A stretch of DNA of 64,000 nucleotides from Paenibacillus alkalitolerans (GTDB lineage Bacteria > Bacillota > Bacilli > Paenibacillales > YIM-B00363), in assembly GCF_016482785.1 (NCBI RefSeq), contig NZ_JAEMXM010000002.1, forward strand, positions 487,102 through 551,101, in the 5' to 3' direction. The position numbers and the translations under genes were made by a program. The notes below the pieces were generated by a model, which saw only the letters and a list, made by a program, of their open reading frames with translations, did not search any database and had not been told where the DNA came from. Shown in pieces: positions 51,148 to 59,883 of the stretch (position 1 is the stretch's first letter; each line of letters opens with the position of its first letter).

Positions 51148-51795
51148 TTACTTTTTCCGAAAATCCAGCTGTCTTTCGAACGCGTAGCGAATGATTTTTT
51201 GTTGTTCCGCGGCGGCGATATCGACAAATCTTATCATAATCAACTGCTTTCCACCCTCTTGTTCTTTCACTCGGACGATTTCACCTTTGAAATGGGCATG
51301 TTCGATCGCGTTGTTCCTGAAATGGATCAGCAGCCAACATTGCAGCGTATCGTTTACCTTCAACGGGATGTGGCCGTCGCAAAGGAACGAAACTCCGCCT
51401 CCTCCGACATCTTCCGTGTACGCAAGAAACTGCAAGTTTTCTCCGATTTTGACGGCGAGCTCCAACCGGGCGGAAACCCGAAGAAACGTTCGGCGCTGGA
51501 CGCGCGTTATCGAATTCGGGTCCGGTTTTCGGATGATAGCCAACTTGATGACATCTTCCGTAAAACCGAGCACTTCGCTTTCAAAAAAATTTTTTACGCC
51601 GCCTTCCGTAACAAAGTGCACCGACAGCTGATCTCCGGTTTCAAGCCGTTTGTATTTTCCGGTTTTTTCTTGAATAGGTATTTCTATGCTTATCCGTTCG
51701 TTATCCATATCGGCTATTCGGGATTTATATTCCTTCTTCGATTCCTCTTCATCAAGGGACGCAACCTGTAAATACAATATATCGCTCACCTTCAC
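51148..51795 (-). CDS. ypfA: PilZ-domain protein with YcgR-like N-terminal domain (YpfA)
   Basis: 215 residues. The N-terminal about 95 residues are a YcgR-like beta domain; the C-terminal half is a PilZ domain with RVQRRTFLRVSARLELAV near 98-115 (the Rxx xR c-di-GMP motif). The second motif reads DVGGGGVSF where most PilZ proteins have D/N-x-S-x-x-G, so the Ser is Gly. In B. subtilis YpfA binds c-di-GMP and acts on motility. The start is a GTG at 51795 (GGAGGGG upstream) or the GTG two codons later. Confidence 0.85.
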   Translation of the reverse strand: MKVSDILYLQVASLDEEESKKEYKSRIADMDNERISIEIPIQEKTGKYKRLETGDQLSVHFVTEGGVKNFFESEVLGFTEDVIKLAIIRKPDPNSITRVQRRTFLRVSARLELAVKIGENLQFLAYTEDVGGGGVSFLCDGHIPLKVNDTLQCWLLIHFRNNAIEHAHFKGEIVRVKEQEGGKQLIMIRFVDIAAAEQQKIIRYAFERQLDFRKK

Positions 51796-51889
51796 GTTCC
51801 TTCGCCCCTCCGTAACGTTCAAAGAATTGATTCATAAGTCCTATTATCATTAACCTAATTATAACAATGGGACGAACAGAGCGGAAGAC

Positions 51890-51926
51890 AAAAAAATGCG
51901 CAAGCGGAATTATCCGCCTGCGCATT
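51890..51926 (-). terminator. terminator of ypeB
   Basis: Minus strand: AAATGCGCAGGCGG / CCGCTTGCGCATTT long stem (one mismatch) and a 6-base loop, then T7. It lies 10 bases past the ypeB stop. Confidence 0.9.
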
Positions 51927-51936
51927 TTATTCTTTG

Positions 51937-53310
51937 TTACTTTCCCGGCTGATCGTCGGCCCTGTTCACTTCCGCATCGGCATCGCGGAGATGTTCGATT
52001 TTTTCCTCGATGCCCGTCTCTGCATTCAAGTAAATACGGTATTCCCCTCCGTTAATTGTACCGAGATATTCATAGCAGAGCACTTCCTCGTCCATGTCGT
52101 TGCGGATAATGGCCAGCGATTGGCCCGTTACTTTAAAGCTGCCGTTCAACATGGCCCGCGCTTGGCCTTCCTTCATCGCCGGCTTTCCGATTTTCCGGTT
52201 GCCGTCCGCTTGCAGCATGTCTCCTGCCGACAAGCCGGTCACTTCGCCGTTATCCAATGCAACGTTAACCGCCAGCTTTTCCGTATAAATCGTTACTCCG
52301 TCGCGCACCTTTGCAAACGTGATGCTGGCAACATTCTCGTATTCGTCATACCCGATCGCCCGCATGTCCGGATAACCGTGTTCATTTAGAAAACGTTCCG
52401 CCATACCCGATGCCTGATCGATGGATAGTTTCTTTTTTTGTACCGGGCGTTCGCCCAAGTAATATACGAGCTTGCCTCCCTTCTTCGTATAATCCAATTG
52501 CACTGCGCCTTCGTTCCCATTCTTCGCGATAGTGACGCTGTATGTGGGAAAGTCGGTGTTTGCGCCGTTTTCGGTTACTTTCATATTTCCCGTATCGTTC
52601 AAGTTCAAAAATTCCGCCGCTTTCCGCTTTACATCCTCAGCCGTAACCATCGGACCTGTCAACGATTTCGCGGAAAACCTCCGGTTCATCGTCATAACCG
52701 TCGGTCCCCATTCGATATCCCCGTATTCTCCGACGCGTTTATTCATTAATTTAAATCCGTCGATAATATCGTTGTCGAAGTTTTCATCGCCGGATGCGAG
52801 CGCCGTTTCGACATCCATCCAACGCAACGACTTGTTCAACACCGTTTCTTGAACTTTGCGCAAATCGCTTTTTATCTCTTTGGAATGTTTGTACAAGGCG
52901 TTCAACAATTTCAACTCTTTATCCGACAACGGTTGTTTCTTCAAATCCCTCATGGCCGTCCGGTATGAGAAGCTCGCGACATTCGCAAGCAATTGCTCCG
53001 TCTCATGGAACGGCATCAGCGACAGCGGGAGCTGATTCACTTCGGATTGCGCTTGGGAGGTGAGCCGCCACATATTGATTAAGCCTTTCCGGTGGAAATT
53101 CGAAGTGGAGCTTACGGCCAACGTGTTGCCCAATTCTTCGTGAAGCTGATCCATGTGAAACGACAAATCATGAAACGCCCTTTGGTACTGGTTTTCCGCT
53201 TTTACCAAAATGTTGTTTTTTTCCTGGTGTTCTTGGTACCCCCAAAATACGGTGCCCAAGAGCAACAAAGTAACGATCGGGAACAATACAGCGCTCAAAC
53301 GTTGATACAT
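51937..53310 (-). CDS. ypeB: germination protein YpeB
   Basis: 457 residues. An N-terminal signal anchor (LSAVLFPIVTLLLLGTVFWGY) is followed by a helical region (40-220) and three PepSY-type domains in the C-terminal half (GAVQLDYTKKGGKLVYYLG; IDQASGMAERFLNEHGYP; YRIYLNAETGIEEKIEHL). In Bacillus YpeB protects and places the spore cortex-lytic enzyme SleB, with sleB directly upstream. Here no sleB is upstream; a 51-residue Cys protein gene and prsW are. The ATG at 53310 has GAAGGGAG seven bases upstream, inside a potential hairpin. Confidence 0.93.
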   Translation of the reverse strand: MYQRLSAVLFPIVTLLLLGTVFWGYQEHQEKNNILVKAENQYQRAFHDLSFHMDQLHEELGNTLAVSSTSNFHRKGLINMWRLTSQAQSEVNQLPLSLMPFHETEQLLANVASFSYRTAMRDLKKQPLSDKELKLLNALYKHSKEIKSDLRKVQETVLNKSLRWMDVETALASGDENFDNDIIDGFKLMNKRVGEYGDIEWGPTVMTMNRRFSAKSLTGPMVTAEDVKRKAAEFLNLNDTGNMKVTENGANTDFPTYSVTIAKNGNEGAVQLDYTKKGGKLVYYLGERPVQKKKLSIDQASGMAERFLNEHGYPDMRAIGYDEYENVASITFAKVRDGVTIYTEKLAVNVALDNGEVTGLSAGDMLQADGNRKIGKPAMKEGQARAMLNGSFKVTGQSLAIIRNDMDEEVLCYEYLGTINGGEYRIYLNAETGIEEKIEHLRDADAEVNRADDQPGK

Positions 53311-53316
53311 AGAATA

Positions 53317-53364
53317 AACTCCCTTCCGCGGAAACTTTACCGCTAGTTTTCGTTGAAGGGAGTT
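53317..53364 (-). promoter_or_regulatory. hairpin that may hide the ypeB ribosome-binding site
   Basis: AACTCCCTTC (minus strand 53364-53355) is perfectly complementary to GAAGGGAGTT (53326-53317), 28 bases apart with a smaller inner AGCGG/CCGC pairing. The 3' arm is the ypeB Shine-Dalgarno sequence itself. Confidence 0.4.
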
Positions 53365-53367
53365 CCG

Positions 53368-53523
53368 TTATACATTTTCTTCATGGACTTCAAAATCGTA
53401 TTCGTTATCGCACAAACACCGCTTAAACCCCGTATCGATTCTGCCCTTGTCACGCTTTCCCCGCAAGACGAATCGCTCGCCGCACCGTTTGCACCGAATG
53501 GATACTTTGACGCGGTTCACCAT
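53368..53523 (-). CDS. 51-residue Cys-rich small protein (CxxC...CxC)
   Basis: It begins with a good ATG at 53523 with CAGGTG upstream, and encodes VNRVKVSIRCKRCGERFVLR near 2-21 and FKRCLCDNEYDFEVHEENV at the end. Four Cys as CxxC and CxC suggest a zinc ribbon or knuckle. It is basic and has no membrane segment. I do not know a named family. It occupies the place where sleB lies in Bacillus; nothing else is in the ypeB-prsW gap except a TATAAT just before its start. Confidence 0.6.
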   Translation of the reverse strand: MVNRVKVSIRCKRCGERFVLRGKRDKGRIDTGFKRCLCDNEYDFEVHEENV

Positions 53524-53577
53524 GATGATTATACACCTGCCGCTTCATCAAAAATAAACTTTGCCAACTCAGTATTG

Positions 53578-54279
53578 TCAGCGTGCGTCGATTTTAAACT
53601 CTTCATCGCGCCTTATAATTCGAAGCGGGGAGTGGTGGTTTGCGCGCCGCATTTTCGACAATGCCCGAATCCAAAGCACGGACATAAGCGGAACGATGAG
53701 CCAAACCCAATACGATTTCGCGGAAATGACGACAAAGTCGAACAAGCCGTGCCAAAACACGGGAAAAACAATGGAATATGCGAGAGAACGCCCCCGCGAA
53801 AAAGGGTGGAATTTCGCACGGCCGAAATAATACCCCATAACGATGCCGAAAAGCGCGTGTCCCGACACGGGAAGCAGCGCCCGGATGAAAAGCGCGCTTA
53901 ATGAATACGGCTCCGCCAGCGCGTACATTAAATTTTCCATCGTCGCAAAGCCCAATGAGGCGGCGGTGGCGTAAACGATGCCGTCGTACGGTTCGTCAAA
54001 TTCCGAATGCCGGAATACGGCGGCCAACACAATGAGCCACTTCGCTCCCTCTTCGACAACGGCGCTGGTAACGAAGGAAAACAAGATGGGCGCCTCGCCG
54101 AACCAGAGCGACAACCCTCTTTGAAGCAGCATTGCCGGAAACACCGAAATAAGTCCGAATAAGAACAATTTTGCGACCAGGTGCAGCGGCTCAGACTCGT
54201 ATTTATCCTTCAAGTAAATATAGGAGAGCAGAGCCAAACCCGGTGCGGCAGCGGCCGCCACGATTGAAAATAAGGCCAT
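53578..54279 (-). CDS. prsW: PrsW-type glutamic intramembrane protease
   Basis: 233 residues, about eight membrane helices. PrsW starts cleavage of anti-sigma factors such as RsiW in B. subtilis. Catalytic acids are in VVEEGAKWL near 75, with SGHALFGIVMGYYFG near 140 and FWHGLFDF near 180 supplying conserved His. The ATG at 54279 has GGAG six bases upstream; the GTG at 54291 is an alternative. An ECF sigma/anti-sigma pair is in this window but 36 kb away. Confidence 0.9.
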   Translation of the reverse strand: MALFSIVAAAAAPGLALLSYIYLKDKYESEPLHLVAKLFLFGLISVFPAMLLQRGLSLWFGEAPILFSFVTSAVVEEGAKWLIVLAAVFRHSEFDEPYDGIVYATAASLGFATMENLMYALAEPYSLSALFIRALLPVSGHALFGIVMGYYFGRAKFHPFSRGRSLAYSIVFPVFWHGLFDFVVISAKSYWVWLIVPLMSVLWIRALSKMRRANHHSPLRIIRRDEEFKIDAR

Positions 54280-54319
54280 CCCGCTCTCCACCCTTCATCA
54301 TTGGAATACAAATAAGTTA

Positions 54320-55573
54320 TTACACCCATCCGCGGTAGCGGGCCGCTTCCGCCATCTTGCGGACGCCCACCATGTACGCGGCCAAGCGCATATCCACTCC
54401 GCGCGACGCATGCAGGTTATACACGCTTTCGAAACCTTTAATCATCATTTCTTCCAGTTTGCCATGGACTTCGTGTTCCGTCCAGTAATATCCTTGATTG
54501 TTTTGGACCCACTCGAAATACGACACGATGACGCCGCCTGCGCTGGCCAGAACATCCGGGACGAGCAATATGCCTCTCTCCGTTACGATCTTTGTCGCCT
54601 CGAGCGTCGTAGGTCCGTTCGCGGCTTCCACTATGATCGAAGCTTTAATGTCGTGGGCGTTGTTCAACGTAATTTGGTTTTCAATCGCGGCCGGAACCAA
54701 AATATCGCATTCTTTAACGAGCAATTCTTGGTTTGGAATAGCCGTCTTCTCAAACAGCTTCGTAACCGTGCCGAAGGAGTCCCGCTTGTCGAGCAAATAT
54801 TCGATGTCAAGGCCTTCGGGATCGTACAGCGCGCCGTACACGTCGGAAATGCCGACTACTTTCGCCCCGGCTTCGTGCATGAATTTGGCCAAAAAGCTGC
54901 CCGCATTTCCGAAGCCTTGTACGATGACTCTCGCTTCCTTTACATCAATGCCTTTCTTCTTCAACGCTTGATTGATCATTATGGTGACGCCTTTGGCGGT
55001 TGCGGTCTCGCGTCCGTGCGAGCCTCCCAACACCAACGGCTTGCCGGTGATGAAACCTGGGGCGTCGAACTCGCGGATTTGGCTGTATTCATCAAACATC
55101 CACGCCATAATTTGCGAGTTCGTCATGACGTCGGGGGCGGGTATGTCTTTCGTCGGTCCTACAATTTGCGACACCGCGCGGACATAACCCCGGCTTAATC
55201 GCTCCAGCTCGCGAAACGACATTTCTCTGGGATCGCAGATGATTCCGCCTTTGCCGCCGCCATAGGGAAGATCCACGATTCCGCACTTCAAACTCATCCA
55301 TATCGAAAGCGCCTTCACTTCGTCTTCGGACACTTCGGGGTGAAATCTCACTCCGCCTTTTGTCGGTCCGACAGCGTCGTTGTGCTGCGCCCGGTACCCC
55401 GTGAACACTTTGATCTTACCGTCGTCCATCCGAACAGGTATGCGCACCGTCAGAACGCGAAGCGGCTCTTTCAACAGCTCGTACATTTCTTCGGAATATC
55501 CGAGTTTTTGCAGCGCCTCTGCGATTACGGTTTGCGTAGACTTAAGCACATTCAAGTTTTCTGTTGCGGACAC
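54320..55573 (-). CDS. gudB: NAD-dependent glutamate dehydrogenase
   Basis: 417 residues. It oxidises glutamate to 2-oxoglutarate. Catalytic Lys in the GGKGG motif ([13 protein letters not shown] near 104) and further Lys in KCGIVDLP and GPTKD, NAD-binding [10 protein letters not shown] near 215, and AANGP near 327. I chose the GTG at 55573, with GAGGTG six bases upstream; the GTG at 55582 is also open. Placement between prsW and mecA is that of B. subtilis gudB. No catabolic repression site was found by eye. Confidence 0.94.
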   Translation of the reverse strand: MSATENLNVLKSTQTVIAEALQKLGYSEEMYELLKEPLRVLTVRIPVRMDDGKIKVFTGYRAQHNDAVGPTKGGVRFHPEVSEDEVKALSIWMSLKCGIVDLPYGGGKGGIICDPREMSFRELERLSRGYVRAVSQIVGPTKDIPAPDVMTNSQIMAWMFDEYSQIREFDAPGFITGKPLVLGGSHGRETATAKGVTIMINQALKKKGIDVKEARVIVQGFGNAGSFLAKFMHEAGAKVVGISDVYGALYDPEGLDIEYLLDKRDSFGTVTKLFEKTAIPNQELLVKECDILVPAAIENQITLNNAHDIKASIIVEAANGPTTLEATKIVTERGILLVPDVLASAGGVIVSYFEWVQNNQGYYWTEHEVHGKLEEMMIKGFESVYNLHASRGVDMRLAAYMVGVRKMAEAARYRGWV

Positions 55574-55650
55574 GGCAACCACCTCGTCAATTGTCTTTTA
55601 CAATATGTATTATGGTGTTCGTTAGGAGGGTAGAAAATTCCCAGACCGAG

Positions 55651-55691
55651 AAAAAGCATCTTGCCAAACCCGTTGGGTTGTAAGATGCTTT
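55651..55691 (-). terminator. terminator of mecA
   Basis: Minus strand: AAAGCATCTT / AAGATGCTTT perfect outer stem with inner ACCC/GGGT pairing, then TTC. It lies 30 bases after the mecA stop. Confidence 0.7.
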
Positions 55692-55720
55692 CGCAGCGGC
55701 TGGCCGCCCTTCAATGCTCA

Positions 55721-56317
55721 TTAAGCGAAGCGTGTGCGAATCGTCCCGATTGCGTTATCGCGAATGACGGGCTTCCCATATTCCTCGAGCACCGCTTCGG
55801 TTAAAGAATTCGCTTCTCCGAATTCGGATAATATCGAAATAAGATTGTCAAATTGACGTTCTTCCGAATCTTCATAATCCAGCTGCAGTATCCACTTGTC
55901 CTTGTAGGAGTAAAGGGATCCCGCGTCCGTATATTGAGGACCGATCCGTTTGGCGGCGGATATCAGGTGTTCGAAATCGTGGAATGTATAAGAGATGAGG
56001 TCGCTTTCTTCCAAAGTGACTTCCATCTCGTAAATGTCTTCGTCTTCTTCGGCCGCGCTTTCGGAACCGTTCGGTTTGCCCTTGGTAACGATCACGACCA
56101 TTCCTTGCGCCGGCATCGAGAATACCTCGACGGCCAGCGGACCGCTCGCGTCGAAACCGAGTTCCGAATATGCATGGTCCATTAGATCGTTAAACAATTC
56201 GTGCACTTTCGGAATTTCGCTCAACCAAATGTCGTTCTTCTGGATGCCTCGCTCCATCAAATCGTCGAACGTCAGGAAAATCCTAATTTTGTCTTGGCTT
56301 AACCGCTCGATTTTCAT
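55721..56317 (-). CDS. mecA: adaptor protein MecA
   Basis: 198 residues, slightly shorter than B. subtilis MecA. It brings ComK/ComS and other clients to the ClpC ATPase. N-terminal domain MKIERLSQDKIRIFLTFDDLMERGI, then an acidic linker (SESAAEEDEDIYEM near 90-103) and the C-terminal ClpC-binding domain (FHDFEHLISAAKRIGP). The ATG at 56317 has GGAGG upstream. It is monocistronic, with a promoter and terminator of its own. Confidence 0.93.
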   Translation of the reverse strand: MKIERLSQDKIRIFLTFDDLMERGIQKNDIWLSEIPKVHELFNDLMDHAYSELGFDASGPLAVEVFSMPAQGMVVIVTKGKPNGSESAAEEDEDIYEMEVTLEESDLISYTFHDFEHLISAAKRIGPQYTDAGSLYSYKDKWILQLDYEDSEERQFDNLISILSEFGEANSLTEAVLEEYGKPVIRDNAIGTIRTRFA

Positions 56318-56459
56318 CGCAGGATCCTCCTTTTCCGATAAAAATCCGGTTTACAACAACTTATGATAGAACCCCGGAATGGTGACGCGCCAAATAAGCA
56401 ACATGTTTTGTCGCTTGTCTCGGCTCTCTACCATGTTAACATTATTTTTCTTCGTTTGC

Positions 56460-56489
56460 ACTATATAAGAGGTACTTATTTAAAGTAAA
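56460..56489 (-). promoter_or_regulatory. candidate mecA promoter
   Basis: TTTACT (56489-56484), 18 bases, TATAGT (56465-56460), about 143 bases before mecA. The rest of the 56318-56603 gap shows no ORF. Confidence 0.45.
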
Positions 56490-56603
56490 CGTATGGAAGC
56501 TCCTCGCCATGACCGGTCTCGATTTATGCCGCGAATTCGCTGACACACCGGTACTATAGAACTTTTTTGCACATGCTTGTATGTATTGAACCGATTTTTG
56601 TTG

Positions 56604-56640
56604 AAAGAGCCGCCTCCAATTAAGGAGAGCGGCCCTTCCG
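56604..56640 (-). terminator. terminator of the Thr/Gly-repeat protein gene
   Basis: Minus strand: GCCGC-T-CTCC / GGAG-GCGGC stem with one bulged T, followed by TCTTTC. It lies 11 bases after the stop at 56651. Confidence 0.6.
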
Positions 56641-56650
56641 CCGAACTTTA

Positions 56651-57109
56651 TTATCGAATGGTCAACGAATTATCGTTTTCCGTCAAGATTTCGTTCACTT
56701 GTTTCGTCAATTGCGGGTCTTGCTTAACCATTTTTTCAACGTCGTTCAAACCGGTTGTTCCCGTTGCATTCATTGTACCGGTCGTATTCGTTGTTCCCGT
56801 TGCATTCGTTGTTCCCGTTGCATTCATAGTGCCGGTTGCCCCGGTTGTATTCGCCGTCCCCATTGGATTCGTCGTGCCTGTCATGCCCGCAGTCCCCGTA
56901 GTGCCGGTAGCGTTCGTGCCGCCCGTTCCGCCGTAATACGACCGTTTATCCGGAGCCATCATCCGGCTGCGGGCAGTCTCGATGATTCGGTCCAACGCTT
57001 GCCCGGCAGAGGTTAATGTTGCCATATTAATCGAACGATTTCCGCGATTGAAAAACATCGCTACCGCAGCACCAAGCAAGCCGCCGACGATAAAACCCCT
57101 CATTCGCAC
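56651..57109 (-). CDS. protein with N-terminal membrane segment and Thr/Gly/Asn-rich repeats
   Basis: 152 residues. Residues 4-20 ([16 protein letters not shown]) are a Gly-rich membrane or YtxH-like segment, then a helical stretch ([19 protein letters not shown]). About 60 residues of 5-residue repeats of the form NATGT/TTGTM/NTTGA are encoded by imperfect 15-bp DNA repeats, and a helical C-end closes the protein ([22 protein letters not shown]). I do not know a function. The start is a GTG at 57109, six bases after GGAGGG; the ATG two codons later is an option. Confidence 0.6.
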   Translation of the reverse strand: MRMRGFIVGGLLGAAVAMFFNRGNRSINMATLTSAGQALDRIIETARSRMMAPDKRSYYGGTGGTNATGTTGTAGMTGTTNPMGTANTTGATGTMNATGTTNATGTTNTTGTMNATGTTGLNDVEKMVKQDPQLTKQVNEILTENDNSLTIR

Positions 57110-57196
57110 GGAATTCCCTCCATTCAATAATAAGTTCAAGTGTATTGTTCGCACGAGCGGCCAAAAACATGCGGATGAAATTTAGGTAATTGGGGA

Positions 57197-57226
57197 TTCA
57201 AAAAGCCTAAAGCGCCGTGATACAAT
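57197..57226 (+). promoter_or_regulatory. candidate promoter of the polysaccharide deacetylase gene
   Basis: TTCAAA (57197-57202), 18 bases, TACAAT (57221-57226), 44 bases before the ATG at 57271. Confidence 0.5.
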
Positions 57227-57270
57227 GGTTCAGCACGACATATTCCGCAACCAACAGGAGACCATCGAAG

Positions 57271-58113
57271 ATGAACAAAAGCGGCCTTTTATTAATAAGC
57301 GTATGTATGCTTCTTACGGCGTGCGGCGAGCCGAGTTCGCCGGCAGCGCCAACTCCCCCCGTCACCCAAATAACGGACCTTGAGGAGCACGCAACAACCG
57401 AAGAGCTGTCCGTCGGGGAGGAGCCGGAGCAACAGCCCGATACGGAGCAGGCGCAACCGGCCGAACAGACGGCGGAGCGCACGTACTTTATGAACAGGAA
57501 TTACATGATCGTTCCCAAGGAAGACGCCGAACGCAAAGTCGTATTATTGACGTTTGACGACGGCCCGAAGGAAGCCGAGCTGCTTACTGCCATCTTGGAC
57601 ACGCTCGACAAGCACGCGGCCAAGGCGATATTTTTCGTCAACGGCTACAGGGTGAAGCAGCATCCCGAGCTGTTGAAACTCATACATGAGCGCGGCCAGA
57701 CAATCGGCAATCATGCTTGGGATCACGTTAATTTAAAGAAGCTGAAGCCGGAAGAAGCGGACCGTCAGATCGAAGACGTCCAACGCATCGTTGAGGAATT
57801 AACGGGCGAAAAACCAACATTTTTCCGTCCTCCCTTCGGCGCCGGCAACGACCACGTCAAGAAGAAAGCCGCCGAAGAAGGAATGCTTTACATGACTTGG
57901 TCAAACGGCTCGCAGGATTGGGTCAAAGGATATGACAAACCCGAAAAAGTGGTCGAAAGCGTGATGGAACAGCTGCACCCCGGCAGCAATATTTTAATGC
58001 ACGAGCTGCCATGGACGGCCGAAGGGCTTGACGATTTGTTGACGCGTCTGAGCGAGAAAGGGTACGGCTTCGTGGATCCCGCGCTCATCGATCCGGACTA
58101 TTCCAAAAACTGA
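57271..58113 (+). CDS. polysaccharide deacetylase lipoprotein (NodB domain)
   Basis: 280 residues. The signal peptide ends in lipobox LLTAC near residues 10-14, so it is anchored outside the cell. A Pro/Glu/Gln-rich linker (about 15-70) is followed by the NodB domain. Metal motif TFDDGP near 92, H-x3-H in HAWDH near 150, RPPFG near 190 and MHELP near 245 are all present, so the enzyme should be active, likely on peptidoglycan or another surface glycan. The Bacillus analogue at another locus is PdaA/PdaC type; substrate is not fixed. ATG at 57271 has AGGAGA upstream. Confidence 0.9.
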   Translation: MNKSGLLLISVCMLLTACGEPSSPAAPTPPVTQITDLEEHATTEELSVGEEPEQQPDTEQAQPAEQTAERTYFMNRNYMIVPKEDAERKVVLLTFDDGPKEAELLTAILDTLDKHAAKAIFFVNGYRVKQHPELLKLIHERGQTIGNHAWDHVNLKKLKPEEADRQIEDVQRIVEELTGEKPTFFRPPFGAGNDHVKKKAAEEGMLYMTWSNGSQDWVKGYDKPEKVVESVMEQLHPGSNILMHELPWTAEGLDDLLTRLSEKGYGFVDPALIDPDYSKN

Positions 58114-58283
58114 TTTCCCCAAATGATAAGTCCCGCCATAAGAATGAGAAATAAGAAAATGAGCGAGTTGTAAAAAAATCGAATCACTTGCATTTTGTTG
58201 GACGGATGAACCTTTCTCCTCGGCGGGAGAGGTTCTTCTTTTTGTCCCTCGAACCCTTCCAAGTTTTCTTTAGGATACGTCAC
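58098..58283 (-). CDS. 61-residue single-span membrane protein
   Basis: A polar, Pro- and basic-rich 32-residue N-terminus is followed by one C-terminal membrane helix (FFYNSLIFLFLILMAGLIIWG). The GTG start overlaps the TGA of the CPBP gene (GTGA) with GGAGAG upstream, so it is translated with that gene. Its 3' end overlaps the deacetylase gene on the other strand by 16 bases. No family is recognised. Confidence 0.65.
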   Translation of the reverse strand: MTYPKENLEGFEGQKEEPLPPRRKVHPSNKMQVIRFFYNSLIFLFLILMAGLIIWGNQFLE

Positions 58284-58888
58284 GACTCGGCTCTCCTCCG
58301 AAAGCGAATGATTAACCCCATTACCATATCAATGATAAAATGCGCGGCGATCGGTGTCCATAGTGTGCCCGATTGAATCGCGATCCAACCGAGGCCGTAA
58401 GAAATGGAAAACACAAGCCCGGTCATCAACCAGTGTCTTAAATATCTGAAATGCATCGAGGCAAACAAGATGCTCGTCCAATACGGGCCGATCATATGTT
58501 GAACCGCGCCACGGAACAACATCTCTTCGCAAACGGCCACAATGAACGAAATGAGGACGATTTGCAAGATAGAACGGTTTCCGAACAGCTTGTCGTTAAT
58601 TCCCCCGTCATCGGTTACATCTTCCGGAATCCATCGGGATATCAATGCGTCAACGGCCAAGACGGCTCCGGCGAAACCGGCTCCCCAAATCCACGGCATC
58701 GCGCCGGACGGGAGGGAAAGCAGTGCAAGCGGATTTCTGGCTTGCGCCCACATGATGCCCAATGCTATCAACAATGTAAGCAATTGCGTAAAGTACAAGT
58801 TCATTAAAAGCGTTTTATCGCTCACCTTCGCAATATCCACTTTTTGCAATCGTATGTTTTTCAATCTATTAAAATCAAATTTTTTCAT
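58280..58888 (-). CDS. CPBP-family intramembrane glutamic endopeptidase
   Basis: 202 residues, about five to six membrane helices. The catalytic EExxxR motif is VCEEMLFRGAVQ near 125, followed by the His motifs FASMHFRYL near 150 and AAHFIIDMVMG near 185. Family roles range from CAAX-like processing to bacteriocin immunity; none can be assigned here. ATG 58888 has AAGGGA upstream. It is coupled with the 61-residue gene downstream. Confidence 0.85.
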   Translation of the reverse strand: MKKFDFNRLKNIRLQKVDIAKVSDKTLLMNLYFTQLLTLLIALGIMWAQARNPLALLSLPSGAMPWIWGAGFAGAVLAVDALISRWIPEDVTDDGGINDKLFGNRSILQIVLISFIVAVCEEMLFRGAVQHMIGPYWTSILFASMHFRYLRHWLMTGLVFSISYGLGWIAIQSGTLWTPIAAHFIIDMVMGLIIRFRRRAES

Positions 58889-58913
58889 AACAATTCCCTT
58901 TTTATTAGTTTTC

Positions 58914-58931
58914 ACCTATACTGATATAGGT
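58914..58931. promoter_or_regulatory. 7-bp inverted repeat in the divergent CPBP / 305-residue gene interval
   Basis: ACCTATA and TATAGGT are 4 bases apart in the 69-base interval between the two divergent starts, and each arm has -10-like character. It could be overlapping promoters or an operator. Confidence 0.3.
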
Positions 58932-58957
58932 ACGAACACCTACATCGAGGAGCCCCC

Positions 58958-59875
58958 ATGGAAAAGAAATTAACCCGCCAAGACATCTTGCTGTCATTCA
59001 GTTTCATCTTCACCTTAATCGTTGGGGTCGGAGCTTTCTTCTACGGCTTGCAGACAGGCAAGGAACAGACCGACGCGAAATACCGGACGTTTATGGAACG
59101 GCTGCAGGAGGAACAAAATCAAGGGAATGTCGCCTACCATCAGCAACAGCTTGTTTCATTCTACCATACGGTACTTCTTCCTTTCCGGAATTTTGAGCAA
59201 ACATGGTTCGAACACCTGGACACGATGGAATCAAGGAACGGGACAACGGATGCGTCCGCGCTCCTCAAACAGATCGTACGGTTGGCGAAAGAAAAGTACG
59301 ATGAGATCGAACCTTCCACAATTCCTGAGGTTTCACCTTTGCTAATAGATGCCCACCGCAATTATTTAAAGAGCTTGAAATTGTTTTCCGAAGCGGCAAC
59401 CCGCCTCCAAAGGCGATCCGGCAACGGGTCTTTGATCGCCGAGCAAATTCGGCAAGACGCATACGTTTTGGAAGCGTATGGCTTCGCCCTTCGCGCTCAA
59501 CGTGAATATTATGAAGCCATCCTGGAATGGAACAAAGCCAGCGATCCTAACGTCACCGGTTTGGAGTGGTTGGATCGGGATCAAGTGACACTTGACCAAT
59601 GGCGGCAATGGAACCTTAATACAAAGAATGTTTACATATGCCGCATACTGCTTGCGGAAGGGACGCTTTACGGCTTTTACCCGCAGGACATCTCTTCCAG
59701 AATCGACGAGATGGACGCTACCGGAAGCGCCGGCAAGCTGAAGCTGGCGACGATCGGACAAGCGTCGCAGACGCTCTTGTCCGCCGGAGGAGTTCGTGCA
59801 GGCGATTATTTGCTCTTGAAAGAAAAACTGTATAAAGACGAAACGCTGCCCCAATTGCCGTTTTTCTTTGAATAA
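58958..59875 (+). CDS. unrecognised membrane-anchored protein, 305 residues
   Basis: A basic start and one N-terminal membrane helix (ILLSFSFIFTLIVGVGAFFYG, 10-30) are followed by a largely helical outside domain with coiled-coil-like stretches (YRTFMERLQEEQNQGNVAYHQQQL at 44-67; AYGFALRAQREYYEAILEW near 175). Family unknown. ATG 58958 has GAGGAG five bases upstream. It ends nine bases before the rhodanese gene on the opposite strand, without a clear terminator. Confidence 0.75.
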   Translation: MEKKLTRQDILLSFSFIFTLIVGVGAFFYGLQTGKEQTDAKYRTFMERLQEEQNQGNVAYHQQQLVSFYHTVLLPFRNFEQTWFEHLDTMESRNGTTDASALLKQIVRLAKEKYDEIEPSTIPEVSPLLIDAHRNYLKSLKLFSEAATRLQRRSGNGSLIAEQIRQDAYVLEAYGFALRAQREYYEAILEWNKASDPNVTGLEWLDRDQVTLDQWRQWNLNTKNVYICRILLAEGTLYGFYPQDISSRIDEMDATGSAGKLKLATIGQASQTLLSAGGVRAGDYLLLKEKLYKDETLPQLPFFFE

Positions 59876-59883
59876 TTATTTTA

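Noticed and set aside
53353..53901. 182-codon open frame on the plus strand opposite prsW
   Set aside because: It is antisense to prsW and the 51-residue gene and has no ribosome-binding site; both opposite genes have recognisable features.
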